From Xenococcaceae cyanobacterium MO_188.B32 (GTDB lineage Bacteria; Cyanobacteriota; Cyanobacteriia; Cyanobacteriales; Xenococcaceae), in assembly GCA_030065635.1 (NCBI GenBank), contig JASJDJ010000016.1, positions 1 through 45,552 on the forward strand: DNA of 45,552 nt, given 5' to 3'. Within the stretch, counting starts at the first letter, position 1, and the number at the start of each line of letters is the position of its first letter. Under the pieces are notes generated by a model. It did no database searches. It was given only the letters and a program-made list of their open reading frames with translations, and was not told the DNA's origin. The position numbers and the translations under genes are program-made. Below are positions 8,233 through 15,537 of the stretch, one piece after another.

Positions 8233-11200
8233 ATGGAGGGTCTTCAAGTTGCTCAATGGCTAACAGAAATGAACAATCGTCAACTGCCCAGTGGAGAAAG
8301 CAGAAAATCCCATCGCCTCTCCTTAAAGCAGCCAAAACCTCTGGTGCAGATGCTCCACAATCGCGTACAGGGAAGAGTCCGTTATAAAATTAGGGGACTA
8401 AAGCGGTCAGAAAATTTGCCACAATACTTAGAATTCAGGTTATCGAGTCAACCAGGAATTAATTATGTCCGTGCTAGCTCTTGGACAGGTAATATCCTGA
8501 TTTTATTTACGAAAGAGCTTAGTCTTAAAGCGATCGCCTCTCTCATCCTAACTATTGTCAACGAGTACAGACAACAACCCAAACAAGCACTCGAGCTAAT
8601 GCAGAACTGGTCGAAAACTGCCTCAAAACCATCTAATCTTATGCCGTTAGAATCCTGGCATCTTCAAGAAACAGCAGCAATTTTAACTGAGTTAGAGACT
8701 TCTAGGGAATCGGGATTGTCCTTAGAGAGAGTACAAGACAATCTCCAAAAATATGGTGCAAATGTTCTCGCTGAATCTAAACCCCGTTCTGGACTGAGTA
8801 TTTTTATCGACTACTTTAAATCCGTGCCTGTCGCCCTACTAACCCTAGCAGCAGGACTATCTTTAGTTACGGGGGGCATAATTGATGCGGTTGTGATTAT
8901 GGGAGTGGTAACGATCAATGCCATCCTGGGTTATGCTACCGAAAGTCAATCCGAGCGGATTATTCATTCCCTCAAAAGTCTAGTAAATCCCTCTGCTTGG
9001 ACAATCAGAGCCAGCCAAGTAACCAAAATTAACTCCCAAGAAATCGTCATCGGCGACATTTTAGTCCTCAAACCCGGGAGTTACGTTGCTGCTGATGCCA
9101 GATTAATTGAAGCAGAACGCCTCAGTGTTGATGAGTCTGCTCTCACCGGAGAAAGCGTGCCTGTCCTCAAAACTGCTCAGACTTTAACCGGTCAAGATGT
9201 TCCCTTAGCCGAACGAGCCAACATGGTATATCGGGGCACTTTAGTCACTGGCGGACAAGGACTAGCCGTGGTAGTTGCTACAGGACAATTAACCGAAATG
9301 GGACGTATTCAAACCTTGGTAGGAGAAACTACCGTACCGCAAACGCCGATGGAACGACAACTTGACCGAGCAGGAAGTCAACTCGTCCTCTTATCCAGTG
9401 GGGTATGCGGTCTAGTTTTTGCCTTGGGATTGATGCGGGGTTATGGTGTAGTCCAGATGCTCAAAACTTCTATCTCCTTGGCTGTTGCTGCCGTACCCGA
9501 AGGATTGCCTACGGTTGCCACTACTACTCTTGCTTTAGGAATTGGCAAAATGAGAAGGCATAACGTGCTGATTCGCCGTCTCGATGCCATAGAAGCTTTG
9601 GGTTCGGTACAGACTATCTGTTTGGATAAAACAGGGACTCTAACCGCCAATCAAATGTCTGTAGTCGAACTGTGTACCGATTACCAAAGAATAGAAGTAA
9701 CTGACGGACAATTTCTGCGGGAAGGAGAACCCCTCAATCCTTATGGCTGCGACGAACTGTTAAAGCTCATTCATGTCTCTATTCTGTGTAATGAAAGTAA
9801 AGTTAATAACCATCATGATGGCAGATATGTAGTTAATGGCTCTGCTACCGAAAATGCGCTGATCCAAATGGCGATCGCTGCTGGCATCGATGTCTTAGAA
9901 TTGAAACGCAAATATCCTCGCTTAGAAATCGACCATCGCTCAGAAGAACGGAATTTTATGCGGACGGTTCATATCGTCCACGAATCGCAAAAACTAGTAG
10001 CAGTTAAGGGAAATCCTACAGAAGTACTAGAACTTTGTTGTTGCCAACTCAAATGTGGTCGGCAAATTCCTCTCACTGAAGCAGATAGACAGGCGATCGA
10101 AATGGAAAACGAGCGCATGGCAGGTAAGGCTCTCCGAGTGTTAGGAGCTGCCTATGGTCATATCGATGATGGGGAATGCTCAGAAAGCCTTATTTGGTTG
10201 GGACTGGTAGGTATGGCTGACCCAGTCAGACACGGGGTCAAAGATTTGATGGGTTCTTTCCATCAGGCAGGAATCAAGACGGTAATGATTACAGGAGATC
10301 AGAGTCCCACTGCCTATGCCATCGGCAAGGAATTAAATTTGAGTCAAGGAAAACCCTTAGAAATTCTCGATTCAAATCACCTTGCCCACCTCGATCCCGA
10401 AGTAATGAAAGGATTGTGCGATCGAGTTCAGGTTTTTGCTCGTATCAGTCCCGTTCATAAACTGCAAATCGTTCAGGCACTCCAGCAAGCAGGAAAAATT
10501 GTCGCCATGACGGGAGACGGGATTAATGATGCTCCAGCCCTCAAAGCAGCAGAAGTAGGCATCGCTATGGGTCATACTGGAACCGATGCAGCTAGAGAAG
10601 TAGCAGATGTAGTTTTAGAAGATGACCGTCTGGAAACCATGATTATTGCCGTGAGCCAGGGGCGGACGATCTATAACAACATTCGCAAATCCGTTCATTT
10701 TCTCTTATCTACCAACCTGAGCGAGATTATGGTCATGCTGTTGGCTAATGGAGTCGGACTGGGACAACCGCTTAATGCGATGCAATTGCTTTGGTTGAAT
10801 ATGGTGACTGATATCTTTCCTGGTTTGGCATTAGCCCTCGAACCCCCAGAACCAGAAGTACTGCAAGTACCACCTCGCTCTCCCGAAGATCCTATTCTCA
10901 ACTCCCAGGACTTCCAACGGATTATTTCTGAGTCGAGTGTTTTATCTGTAAGTAGTATGGCAGCCTATGGCTATGGCATTGCCCGCTATGGCATTAGTCC
11001 TCATGCCAGTTCTATTGCCTTTATGAGCTTAGTCACAAGTCAGTTACTCCACGCTTTAAGCTGTCGTTCGACCAAACCTTTAAGTACCATCCACTTACCA
11101 GCCAACCATTATTTAACCGTCGCGCTGGGGGGTTCTCTTACTCTACAACTAATCTGCTTAGTTATTCCTGGTCTGAGGAATTTACTGCAAGTTACGCCTC

Positions 11201-11298
11201 TCAATCTGCTTGACGGTGTGGTAATCGGCAACAGTGCTTTACTGCCACTCCTATTTAATGAAGCAACTAAATCTAATCGGTTAGGAGAAGAACCATGA
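8233..11298 (+). CDS. P2-type cation-transporting ATPase with N-terminal HMA-like domain
   Basis: A 1021-residue P-type ATPase. Residues about 40-110 resemble a heavy-metal-associated fold (GRVRYKIRGLKRSE) but lack a CXXC metal site. The pump core follows: actuator motif TGES in ALTGESVPV; phosphorylation motif DKTGTLT with Asp465; nucleotide-binding part; MITGDQSPTA; and the hinge MTGDGINDAPALK. The membrane ion-site signature is of the Ca2+/P2 type: PEGLP in helix 4, N and E in TNLSE in helix 5, NMVTD in helix 6. It is likely an inner-membrane Ca2+ or other divalent-cation efflux pump, though substrate is not proven. Its TGA stop overlaps the ATG of the metK-like gene by 4 bp, implying translational coupling. 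It is larger than the PacL-like pump at 27021-29849. Confidence 0.9.
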   Translation: MEGLQVAQWLTEMNNRQLPSGESRKSHRLSLKQPKPLVQMLHNRVQGRVRYKIRGLKRSENLPQYLEFRLSSQPGINYVRASSWTGNILILFTKELSLKAIASLILTIVNEYRQQPKQALELMQNWSKTASKPSNLMPLESWHLQETAAILTELETSRESGLSLERVQDNLQKYGANVLAESKPRSGLSIFIDYFKSVPVALLTLAAGLSLVTGGIIDAVVIMGVVTINAILGYATESQSERIIHSLKSLVNPSAWTIRASQVTKINSQEIVIGDILVLKPGSYVAADARLIEAERLSVDESALTGESVPVLKTAQTLTGQDVPLAERANMVYRGTLVTGGQGLAVVVATGQLTEMGRIQTLVGETTVPQTPMERQLDRAGSQLVLLSSGVCGLVFALGLMRGYGVVQMLKTSISLAVAAVPEGLPTVATTTLALGIGKMRRHNVLIRRLDAIEALGSVQTICLDKTGTLTANQMSVVELCTDYQRIEVTDGQFLREGEPLNPYGCDELLKLIHVSILCNESKVNNHHDGRYVVNGSATENALIQMAIAAGIDVLELKRKYPRLEIDHRSEERNFMRTVHIVHESQKLVAVKGNPTEVLELCCCQLKCGRQIPLTEADRQAIEMENERMAGKALRVLGAAYGHIDDGECSESLIWLGLVGMADPVRHGVKDLMGSFHQAGIKTVMITGDQSPTAYAIGKELNLSQGKPLEILDSNHLAHLDPEVMKGLCDRVQVFARISPVHKLQIVQALQQAGKIVAMTGDGINDAPALKAAEVGIAMGHTGTDAAREVADVVLEDDRLETMIIAVSQGRTIYNNIRKSVHFLLSTNLSEIMVMLLANGVGLGQPLNAMQLLWLNMVTDIFPGLALALEPPEPEVLQVPPRSPEDPILNSQDFQRIISESSVLSVSSMAAYGYGIARYGISPHASSIAFMSLVTSQLLHALSCRSTKPLSTIHLPANHYLTVALGGSLTLQLICLVIPGLRNLLQVTPLNLLDGVVIGNSALLPLLFNEATKSNRLGEEP

Positions 11299-12503
11299 AA
11301 CGAGATTTTATGTTTACCTCCGAATCTGTCACTGAAGGACATCCCGACAAACTATGCGATCGCATCAGCGACGCGATCGTCGATCATTTTTTGCGCCACG
11401 ACCCCTTTACGCGAGTAGTTACTGAATGTGCGGTGGCTACGGCTATTGTTTTTATTGCAGCACGGTTTGAGTCGGACGCACTCATAGACTTCACCAAAAT
11501 TGCCCGACAGGTAATTAAACAAGTAGGTTACGAGCAACCCTCTTTCAGTGCTAAAACTTGTAGCATTGTCACTAGTCTGAAAGAATTACCTCAAGGTGAA
11601 TATCGTCACTTTGACGAACAAAAACTCTCCGATACAGAAATAGAAAAGATCGCCGTCAAAAACCAAGCAACAGTATTTGGCTTTGCTTGTAATCAAACAC
11701 CAGCTTTTATGCCTCTACCCATTTGGTTAGCCCATCAACTAGCCAGAAGACTAACAGAAGTCAGAGTGCAAAATATTCTGCCCTATCTCACTCCCGATGG
11801 CAAAACTCAAGTCGGAGTAGAATATTGCGATCGCCAACCCTGCCGTATCCACAGCATTACGATTATTGCCAGTCAGTACCCCCTCGACCCTGTAGCTAGT
11901 CCAGACCTCAAACAACTGCAAGAAGATATTCGCGCCACGGTTATTGACCCCGTCTTTGAGACGGAGATTATTAAACCCGATCTAGATACGCGGATTTTTA
12001 TTAATCCAGATGGCCCCTTTATTATTGGTGGTCCTGCTGCTCATTCTGGCGTTACAGGCAGAAAAAACGCCATCGATACCTACGGCGAATATTCACGGCA
12101 CAGTGGTGCAGCCCTCAGTGGTAAAGACCCGACTAGAATAGACAGGGTAGGAGCTTATGCTGCACGTTATGCTGCTAAAAATGTAGTAGCAGCAGACTTA
12201 GCAGAGGAATGCGAAGTACAGCTTAGTTATTCGATTGGACTGGCGCGACCGGTGAGTATTCAAGTAGAAACTTTTGGCACGGGTAAAATTGCCGACGAAG
12301 AGATTAAAGTTTTGTTGGAAAAGCATTTTGATTTCCGACTAGCAGGAATCATCAAACAATTCAATCTGAGATTTTTGCCAGCACTGATCAAAGGAGGATT
12401 TTATAAACAGCTAGCAACTTACGGTCATGTAGGAAGAACAGATCTTGGCTTAGTTCCTTGGGAAGAAACTGACAAAATTACTCTCTTAAAGGCTATAAAA
12501 TAA
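11295..12503 (+). CDS. metK: Divergent S-adenosylmethionine synthetase (MetK) paralogue
   Basis: The 402-residue protein aligns by eye with MetK along its length. Conserved parts: FTSESVTEGHPDK at residues 7-19 with the ATP-binding His; E44 in VTECAV, equivalent to the K+-site Glu; TPDGKTQV; FINPDGPFIIGGP; TGRKNAIDTYG; SGKDPTRIDR. Differences are striking: the canonical GAGDQG is VKNQAT (about residues 121-126), so the Asp of GDQG becomes Asn123, and GGGAFSGKD is SGAALSGKD. MetK makes S-adenosylmethionine from methionine and ATP using Mg2+ and K+; this copy may have altered or lost activity. The 4-bp overlap with the upstream P-type ATPase suggests a shared role in cation physiology. A standard metK is presumably elsewhere in the genome. 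Symbol given for homology only. Confidence 0.8.
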   Translation: MKRDFMFTSESVTEGHPDKLCDRISDAIVDHFLRHDPFTRVVTECAVATAIVFIAARFESDALIDFTKIARQVIKQVGYEQPSFSAKTCSIVTSLKELPQGEYRHFDEQKLSDTEIEKIAVKNQATVFGFACNQTPAFMPLPIWLAHQLARRLTEVRVQNILPYLTPDGKTQVGVEYCDRQPCRIHSITIIASQYPLDPVASPDLKQLQEDIRATVIDPVFETEIIKPDLDTRIFINPDGPFIIGGPAAHSGVTGRKNAIDTYGEYSRHSGAALSGKDPTRIDRVGAYAARYAAKNVVAADLAEECEVQLSYSIGLARPVSIQVETFGTGKIADEEIKVLLEKHFDFRLAGIIKQFNLRFLPALIKGGFYKQLATYGHVGRTDLGLVPWEETDKITLLKAIK

Positions 12504-12612
12504 TGAGCCGATCCAAAAGCTTAATATTTAGGCGAATATTACTCGTGGCAGGTTTATGCTCCCATTTTAAACTCTCGGCAAAATTATGTTTCCTTTTATA
12601 AAAGAATAAAAA

Positions 12613-12649
12613 AAGCGGTAAATACAGCTACGTTTAAAACTTACCGCTT
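12613..12649 (-). terminator. Hairpin with T-tract on the minus strand
   Basis: The 9-bp perfect stem AAGCGGTAA (12613-12621) / TTACCGCTT (12641-12649) encloses a 19-nt loop. Read on the minus strand it is followed by a run of T, the form of an intrinsic terminator. It lies 110 bp after the metK-like stop and just downstream of the minus-strand HtrA fragment, so it may be that gene's old terminator and may also stop the plus-strand operon. Confidence 0.6.
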
Positions 12650-12679
12650 CTATGGTGTGAGGAAAAACAAAAATGTTGA

Positions 12680-12940
12680 TTAGACCTCTTGCAAAAATAA
12701 ATAAGAAATCAACATGGTGGTTGGACATGGCGAATGCAATTCGCCGTCCCCTTGTGCGCTGCTTCTACCAGTAGCACTGACAATACCGGTAGTCACAGTA
12801 TTATCTAAGCCCAAAGGATTACCAATAGCGATCGCCCATTCTCCAGGCTGTAGCTGTTCGGAATCAGCAAAAGTAACGGTTGGTAAATCTTCGCTGTCGA
12901 TTTTAATTACAGCGACATCGGTTAAGGGGTCTGTTCCCAT
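12680..12940 (-). pseudogene. HtrA/Deg serine protease fragment
   Basis: About 60 residues match the middle of a trypsin-like HtrA protease: [12 protein letters not shown], which carries the catalytic Asp region, and [30 protein letters not shown]. The N-terminal part with the catalytic His and everything from the GNSGGP serine motif onward are missing. Homology stops abruptly at a palindromic repeat (12723-12749), after which the frame reads unrelated sequence. The fragment is not functional. Confidence 0.85.
12723..12749. repeat. Compact palindromic repeat
   Basis: GGCGAAT and ATTCGCC form a perfect 7-bp stem around a GCA loop (12729-12745). GGAC/GTCC extends it outside a two-base bulge. 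It sits exactly where HtrA homology ends, so it may mark the insertion or recombination that destroyed the gene. Confidence 0.65.
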
Positions 12941-12983
12941 TACTTCCCCCTCATTCGACGTGAGGTGAGAATAGCCTCATCGA

Positions 12984-13256
12984 ATAATTGAACCCGATCA
13001 CCGAACGAGGATATCGAGTAATAGCCATTGAACCTTCTTCTACCATGCGAGGCCAGGCGATCGATCGTCCTGATGTGCGTTGGTTGAGTGCCAAGGCCTT
13101 TTCCCGGAAAGAATATACCACCTTTCATAGATGGATCTAGTTACGCAGCATTAGTTTTACCTTTTAAAAGGTGGTATATTCTTTCTTGGAAATCACCCAA
13201 AGCTGAAAAAATTCCTCTGCCAGATAATTCGGTAGATAGTGCAATAATTGTTTTAA
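12984..13256 (+). pseudogene. Class I SAM-dependent methyltransferase fragment, split by a MITE-like insertion
   Basis: On the plus strand the first piece (about 12990-13099) reads ERGYRVIAIEPSSTMR and continues to VRWLSAKA, the strand 2 region and following loop of a class I methyltransferase. After a 93-bp insertion the second piece (about 13195-13250) reads KAEKIPLPDNSVDSAIIVL, the motif around strand 4. The KA codons appear on both sides, consistent with an approximately 8-bp, now diverged, target duplication. The N-terminal glycine-rich SAM loop is degraded (in-frame stops before 12984) and the C-terminal part is absent. It is not functional. Confidence 0.75.
13100..13192. mobile_element. 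93-bp MITE-like element inside the methyltransferase fragment
   Basis: The left terminus 13100-13125 and the right terminus 13167-13192 are inverted repeats of 26 bp with two mismatches. The inner 19 bp, GAAAGAATATACCACCTTT, are perfect. The central 41 bp are unrelated and code for nothing. The flanks CCAAGGCC and CCAAAGCT look like a diverged target duplication. Small size, long terminal repeats and disruption of a gene fit a non-autonomous miniature transposable element. Confidence 0.75.
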
Positions 13257-13397
13257 ACCCCGTCGAGATAGAAAACAGTAGTTTTAGGTTTAGAAACATT
13301 TTGAGTTCTTAACCTATCCTTACTACTCGCTACTCGCTACTTGCTACTTAAGATAGTTACCTCGAAAACTATAGATTTCAAATTAGACGCGGTTTAA

Positions 13398-13538
13398 CAA
13401 TGGCTAGGAAATTACGGACATTTACCCTATGAAAAGCAACAAGAATTGTTATGGGAATTAGGAAAAATTTCCTATAACTATTCTTCGGGAATTTCAGGCG
13501 ATTTCTATTGTTCCGTGGAAACAAAAGAGCTAAAATAG
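13398..13538 (+). pseudogene. C-terminal fragment of an unidentified gene
   Basis: An open frame of 46 codons without a start, preceded in frame by TAA at 13395, reads with ordinary protein composition: WLGNYGHLPYEKQQELLWEL, then a stretch ending FYCSVETKELK and a TAG stop. It looks like the tail of a real protein whose body has been deleted. It could be the end of the methyltransferase fragment upstream, but I cannot establish that. Confidence 0.4.
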
Positions 13539-13562
13539 CCGACAAAAAAAGCAGACGATAAT

Positions 13563-14738
13563 TTGAAAACTGCTATGCACAGATGGATTTCTTCCCTTAC
13601 CCTCAGTCTCGGCTTGACTTTACTACCCATTAGTTACTCAGTCGTACAAGCTCGACCTTTACAAAAATTAGAATTAACCAATTGGCATAATCTTGGTATC
13701 GACGAACAGTTATGGGGTAACTCCCAAAAACCAGGAGATAAACAAGCACTAATTCGCTCGCTCGATAATAGTCTTTACTATCTCAGTACCCCTTCTGCTG
13801 CTAAAGCCTATCGTAACTATCCCGTACCTGGAGTCACTTTAGATAGAGTTAGACGTTCTTTATTTCGTTTTCGTCAATTACTCCTGAGTGCCAATTCCTC
13901 AGAAGAATTACAACAAAAGAGCGCTCGAGAATTCGTGCTTTACTCTTCTATCGGCAACGACGATCGGGGTACAGTTTCTTTTACTGGCTATTTTGAACCC
14001 GTATATCGGGCTAGCAGAGTCCCTACTGCGGAGTATCGCTATCCTCTCTACCGCAAACCTGCTAATTTCGATAATTGGTCTAAACCCCATCCTACCCGCG
14101 CTCAACTAGAAGGAAAAGACGGATTATTGGGCAATAAAAGTATTTTAGCTGGCAATGAATTAGTCTGGATGAGCGATCGCTTGGAAGCTTTTTTGGTTCA
14201 AGTTCAGGGTTCGGCTAGATTACAATTAACCGACGGGACGACTATGAGTGTAGGTTACGGAGGTACTACTAATTATCCCTACACTAGTCTGGGTAAGGAA
14301 TTAGTAAAAGAAGGCATATTTACCCTAGAAGAATTAACCTTACCCAAACTCCTTGCCTATTTCCAAGCTAACCCCGAAGCTTTAGATAAATACATTCCCC
14401 GCAATAAACGCTTTGTTTTTTTCCGCAACACTGAAGGCAAAGCCCCGACTGGAAATTTGGGTGTAGAGGTTACAGGCGATCGCTCTATTGCTACTGATAA
14501 ATCCTTGATGCCTCCAGGGGGACTGGCTTTAATTGTTGCCCCCATTCCCGTAGTGACAGAGACAGGAGAGATAAAAATAGATTTAGTCGATCGCTTTGTT
14601 TTAGACCAAGATACAGGTAGTGCGATTAAAGGTACGGGGAGAGTAGATGTCTTTTTGGGTAGTGGCACTGAAGCGGGAGAGCGCGCTGGCTTACTCCATG
14701 GAGATGGACGTTTATATTATCTTTTACTTAAAGAGTAG
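13563..14738 (+). CDS. mltA: Membrane-bound lytic murein transglycosylase MltA
   Basis: A 391-residue protein with a typical Sec signal peptide (hydrophobic stretch at about 11-24, cleavage likely near VQA-RP). It carries the MltA barrel domain at about 130-270 (SFTGYFEPVYRAS, ILAGNELVWMSDRLEAFLVQVQGSARL) and a C-terminal 3D domain (FRNTEGKAPTGNLGVEVT, DLVDRFVLDQDTGSAIKG, DVFLGSG). The Asp of DVFLGSG fits the family's catalytic position. It cleaves glycan strands of peptidoglycan in the periplasm, forming 1,6-anhydro ends. No lipobox is present, unlike E. coli MltA. The frame opens at TTG 13563; ATG 13575 is an equally good start and keeps the signal peptide. It is convergent with the Uma2 gene, with only 3 bp between. 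Confidence 0.92.
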   Translation: MKTAMHRWISSLTLSLGLTLLPISYSVVQARPLQKLELTNWHNLGIDEQLWGNSQKPGDKQALIRSLDNSLYYLSTPSAAKAYRNYPVPGVTLDRVRRSLFRFRQLLLSANSSEELQQKSAREFVLYSSIGNDDRGTVSFTGYFEPVYRASRVPTAEYRYPLYRKPANFDNWSKPHPTRAQLEGKDGLLGNKSILAGNELVWMSDRLEAFLVQVQGSARLQLTDGTTMSVGYGGTTNYPYTSLGKELVKEGIFTLEELTLPKLLAYFQANPEALDKYIPRNKRFVFFRNTEGKAPTGNLGVEVTGDRSIATDKSLMPPGGLALIVAPIPVVTETGEIKIDLVDRFVLDQDTGSAIKGTGRVDVFLGSGTEAGERAGLLHGDGRLYYLLLKE

Positions 14739-14741
14739 TAT

Positions 14742-15332
14742 TTATTTTGATAAGGCATCTCTATAAGCAATTACTGCTTCGGTTTGATTATCGTAATTAA
14801 CAAACTGACTGAGTAAAGTTAAATCTAAATCTGGTAAAAATTCACTGCGATCGATTTTGTGATACTTTTCTTCTTGGAGACGATACAAGATAAACTGATT
14901 ATCTTGCCAAAACCAAACTTCGGTTACACCCAAACCTTGATAAACAGATAACTTATCTATCCCACCACTCGTTATGACAATTTCGATCGCTATATCGGGT
15001 ACTTCTCTTAATTCTCCTAAGCAATAACATTCATCTGGCTCTAACCCTCTTTGTTTTGCCTCTTTACGAAAGGTGGTATTGCCGTAACCATTGAGGGTGA
15101 TTCTTTTTTCTACAGCGTACATTTCTAAGAGACGAGCAATCATTTTTTTGAGTCGTTCGTGTTCTGAAGATGTCCCCATAATTTCTAATGTTCCCTCCAG
15201 AAAAGTCATCCGTAAACCAGGAAATCGATCCATAAACATTGAGACTAGAGTATCGTATTGTTCCCAACTAACACCGTAGAGGGTAATTTTTTCTTCTGGT
15301 TTGGGTAATTCGGTTTGTTCTAGAAGTTGCAT
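14742..15332 (-). CDS. Uma2-family (DUF820) putative restriction-fold endonuclease
   Basis: A 196-residue protein of the Uma2 family, greatly expanded in cyanobacteria. Visible signatures: an N-terminal EEKITLYGVSWEQYDTL segment, MTFLEGTLEIM followed by SSEHERLKKMIARLLEMY, then EPDECYCLG and VPDIAIEIVITSGGIDKL, matching the D-ExV-K pattern of the PD-(D/E)XK nuclease fold, and TEVWFWQDNQFILYRL. The role of these proteins in the host is not established. Proposed associations with mobile DNA are not supported here, since it sits alone between mltA and the collagen-like gene. Start at ATG 15332. Confidence 0.9.
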   Translation of the reverse strand: MQLLEQTELPKPEEKITLYGVSWEQYDTLVSMFMDRFPGLRMTFLEGTLEIMGTSSEHERLKKMIARLLEMYAVEKRITLNGYGNTTFRKEAKQRGLEPDECYCLGELREVPDIAIEIVITSGGIDKLSVYQGLGVTEVWFWQDNQFILYRLQEEKYHKIDRSEFLPDLDLTLLSQFVNYDNQTEAVIAYRDALSK

Positions 15333-15537
15333 AAATAAATGTCCTTTATGTCAATTACTCATTGCTCTTAGCTAAGTCTATTTTATTCAATAGTTTTAAG
15401 CTCTTAGCTATCAGCTTTTAGTTGTTTCAGTAAATTAATTAAACCTAAAAAACAGACTAGACATTAAAAAACTATGGGATACCATATATCACTAGCAATG
15501 AATTTCTCATTGACTGTCCGTTAGCTATTCTCCAGAA

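Noticed and set aside
12683-12706. GACCTCTTGCAAAAAT, similar to the end of some IS5-family elements
   Set aside because: No partner inverted repeat or transposase remnant was found nearby, so I do not call an element.
12940-13128. Open frame of 62 codons on the minus strand
   Set aside because: It is the antisense of the methyltransferase fragment and part of the MITE; the plus strand carries the recognisable protein motifs.
13563-14738. Reverse- and alternate-frame ORFs inside mltA, clpB, psaB and other large genes
   Set aside because: They are shadows of strongly supported coding sequences and lack independent starts or homology.
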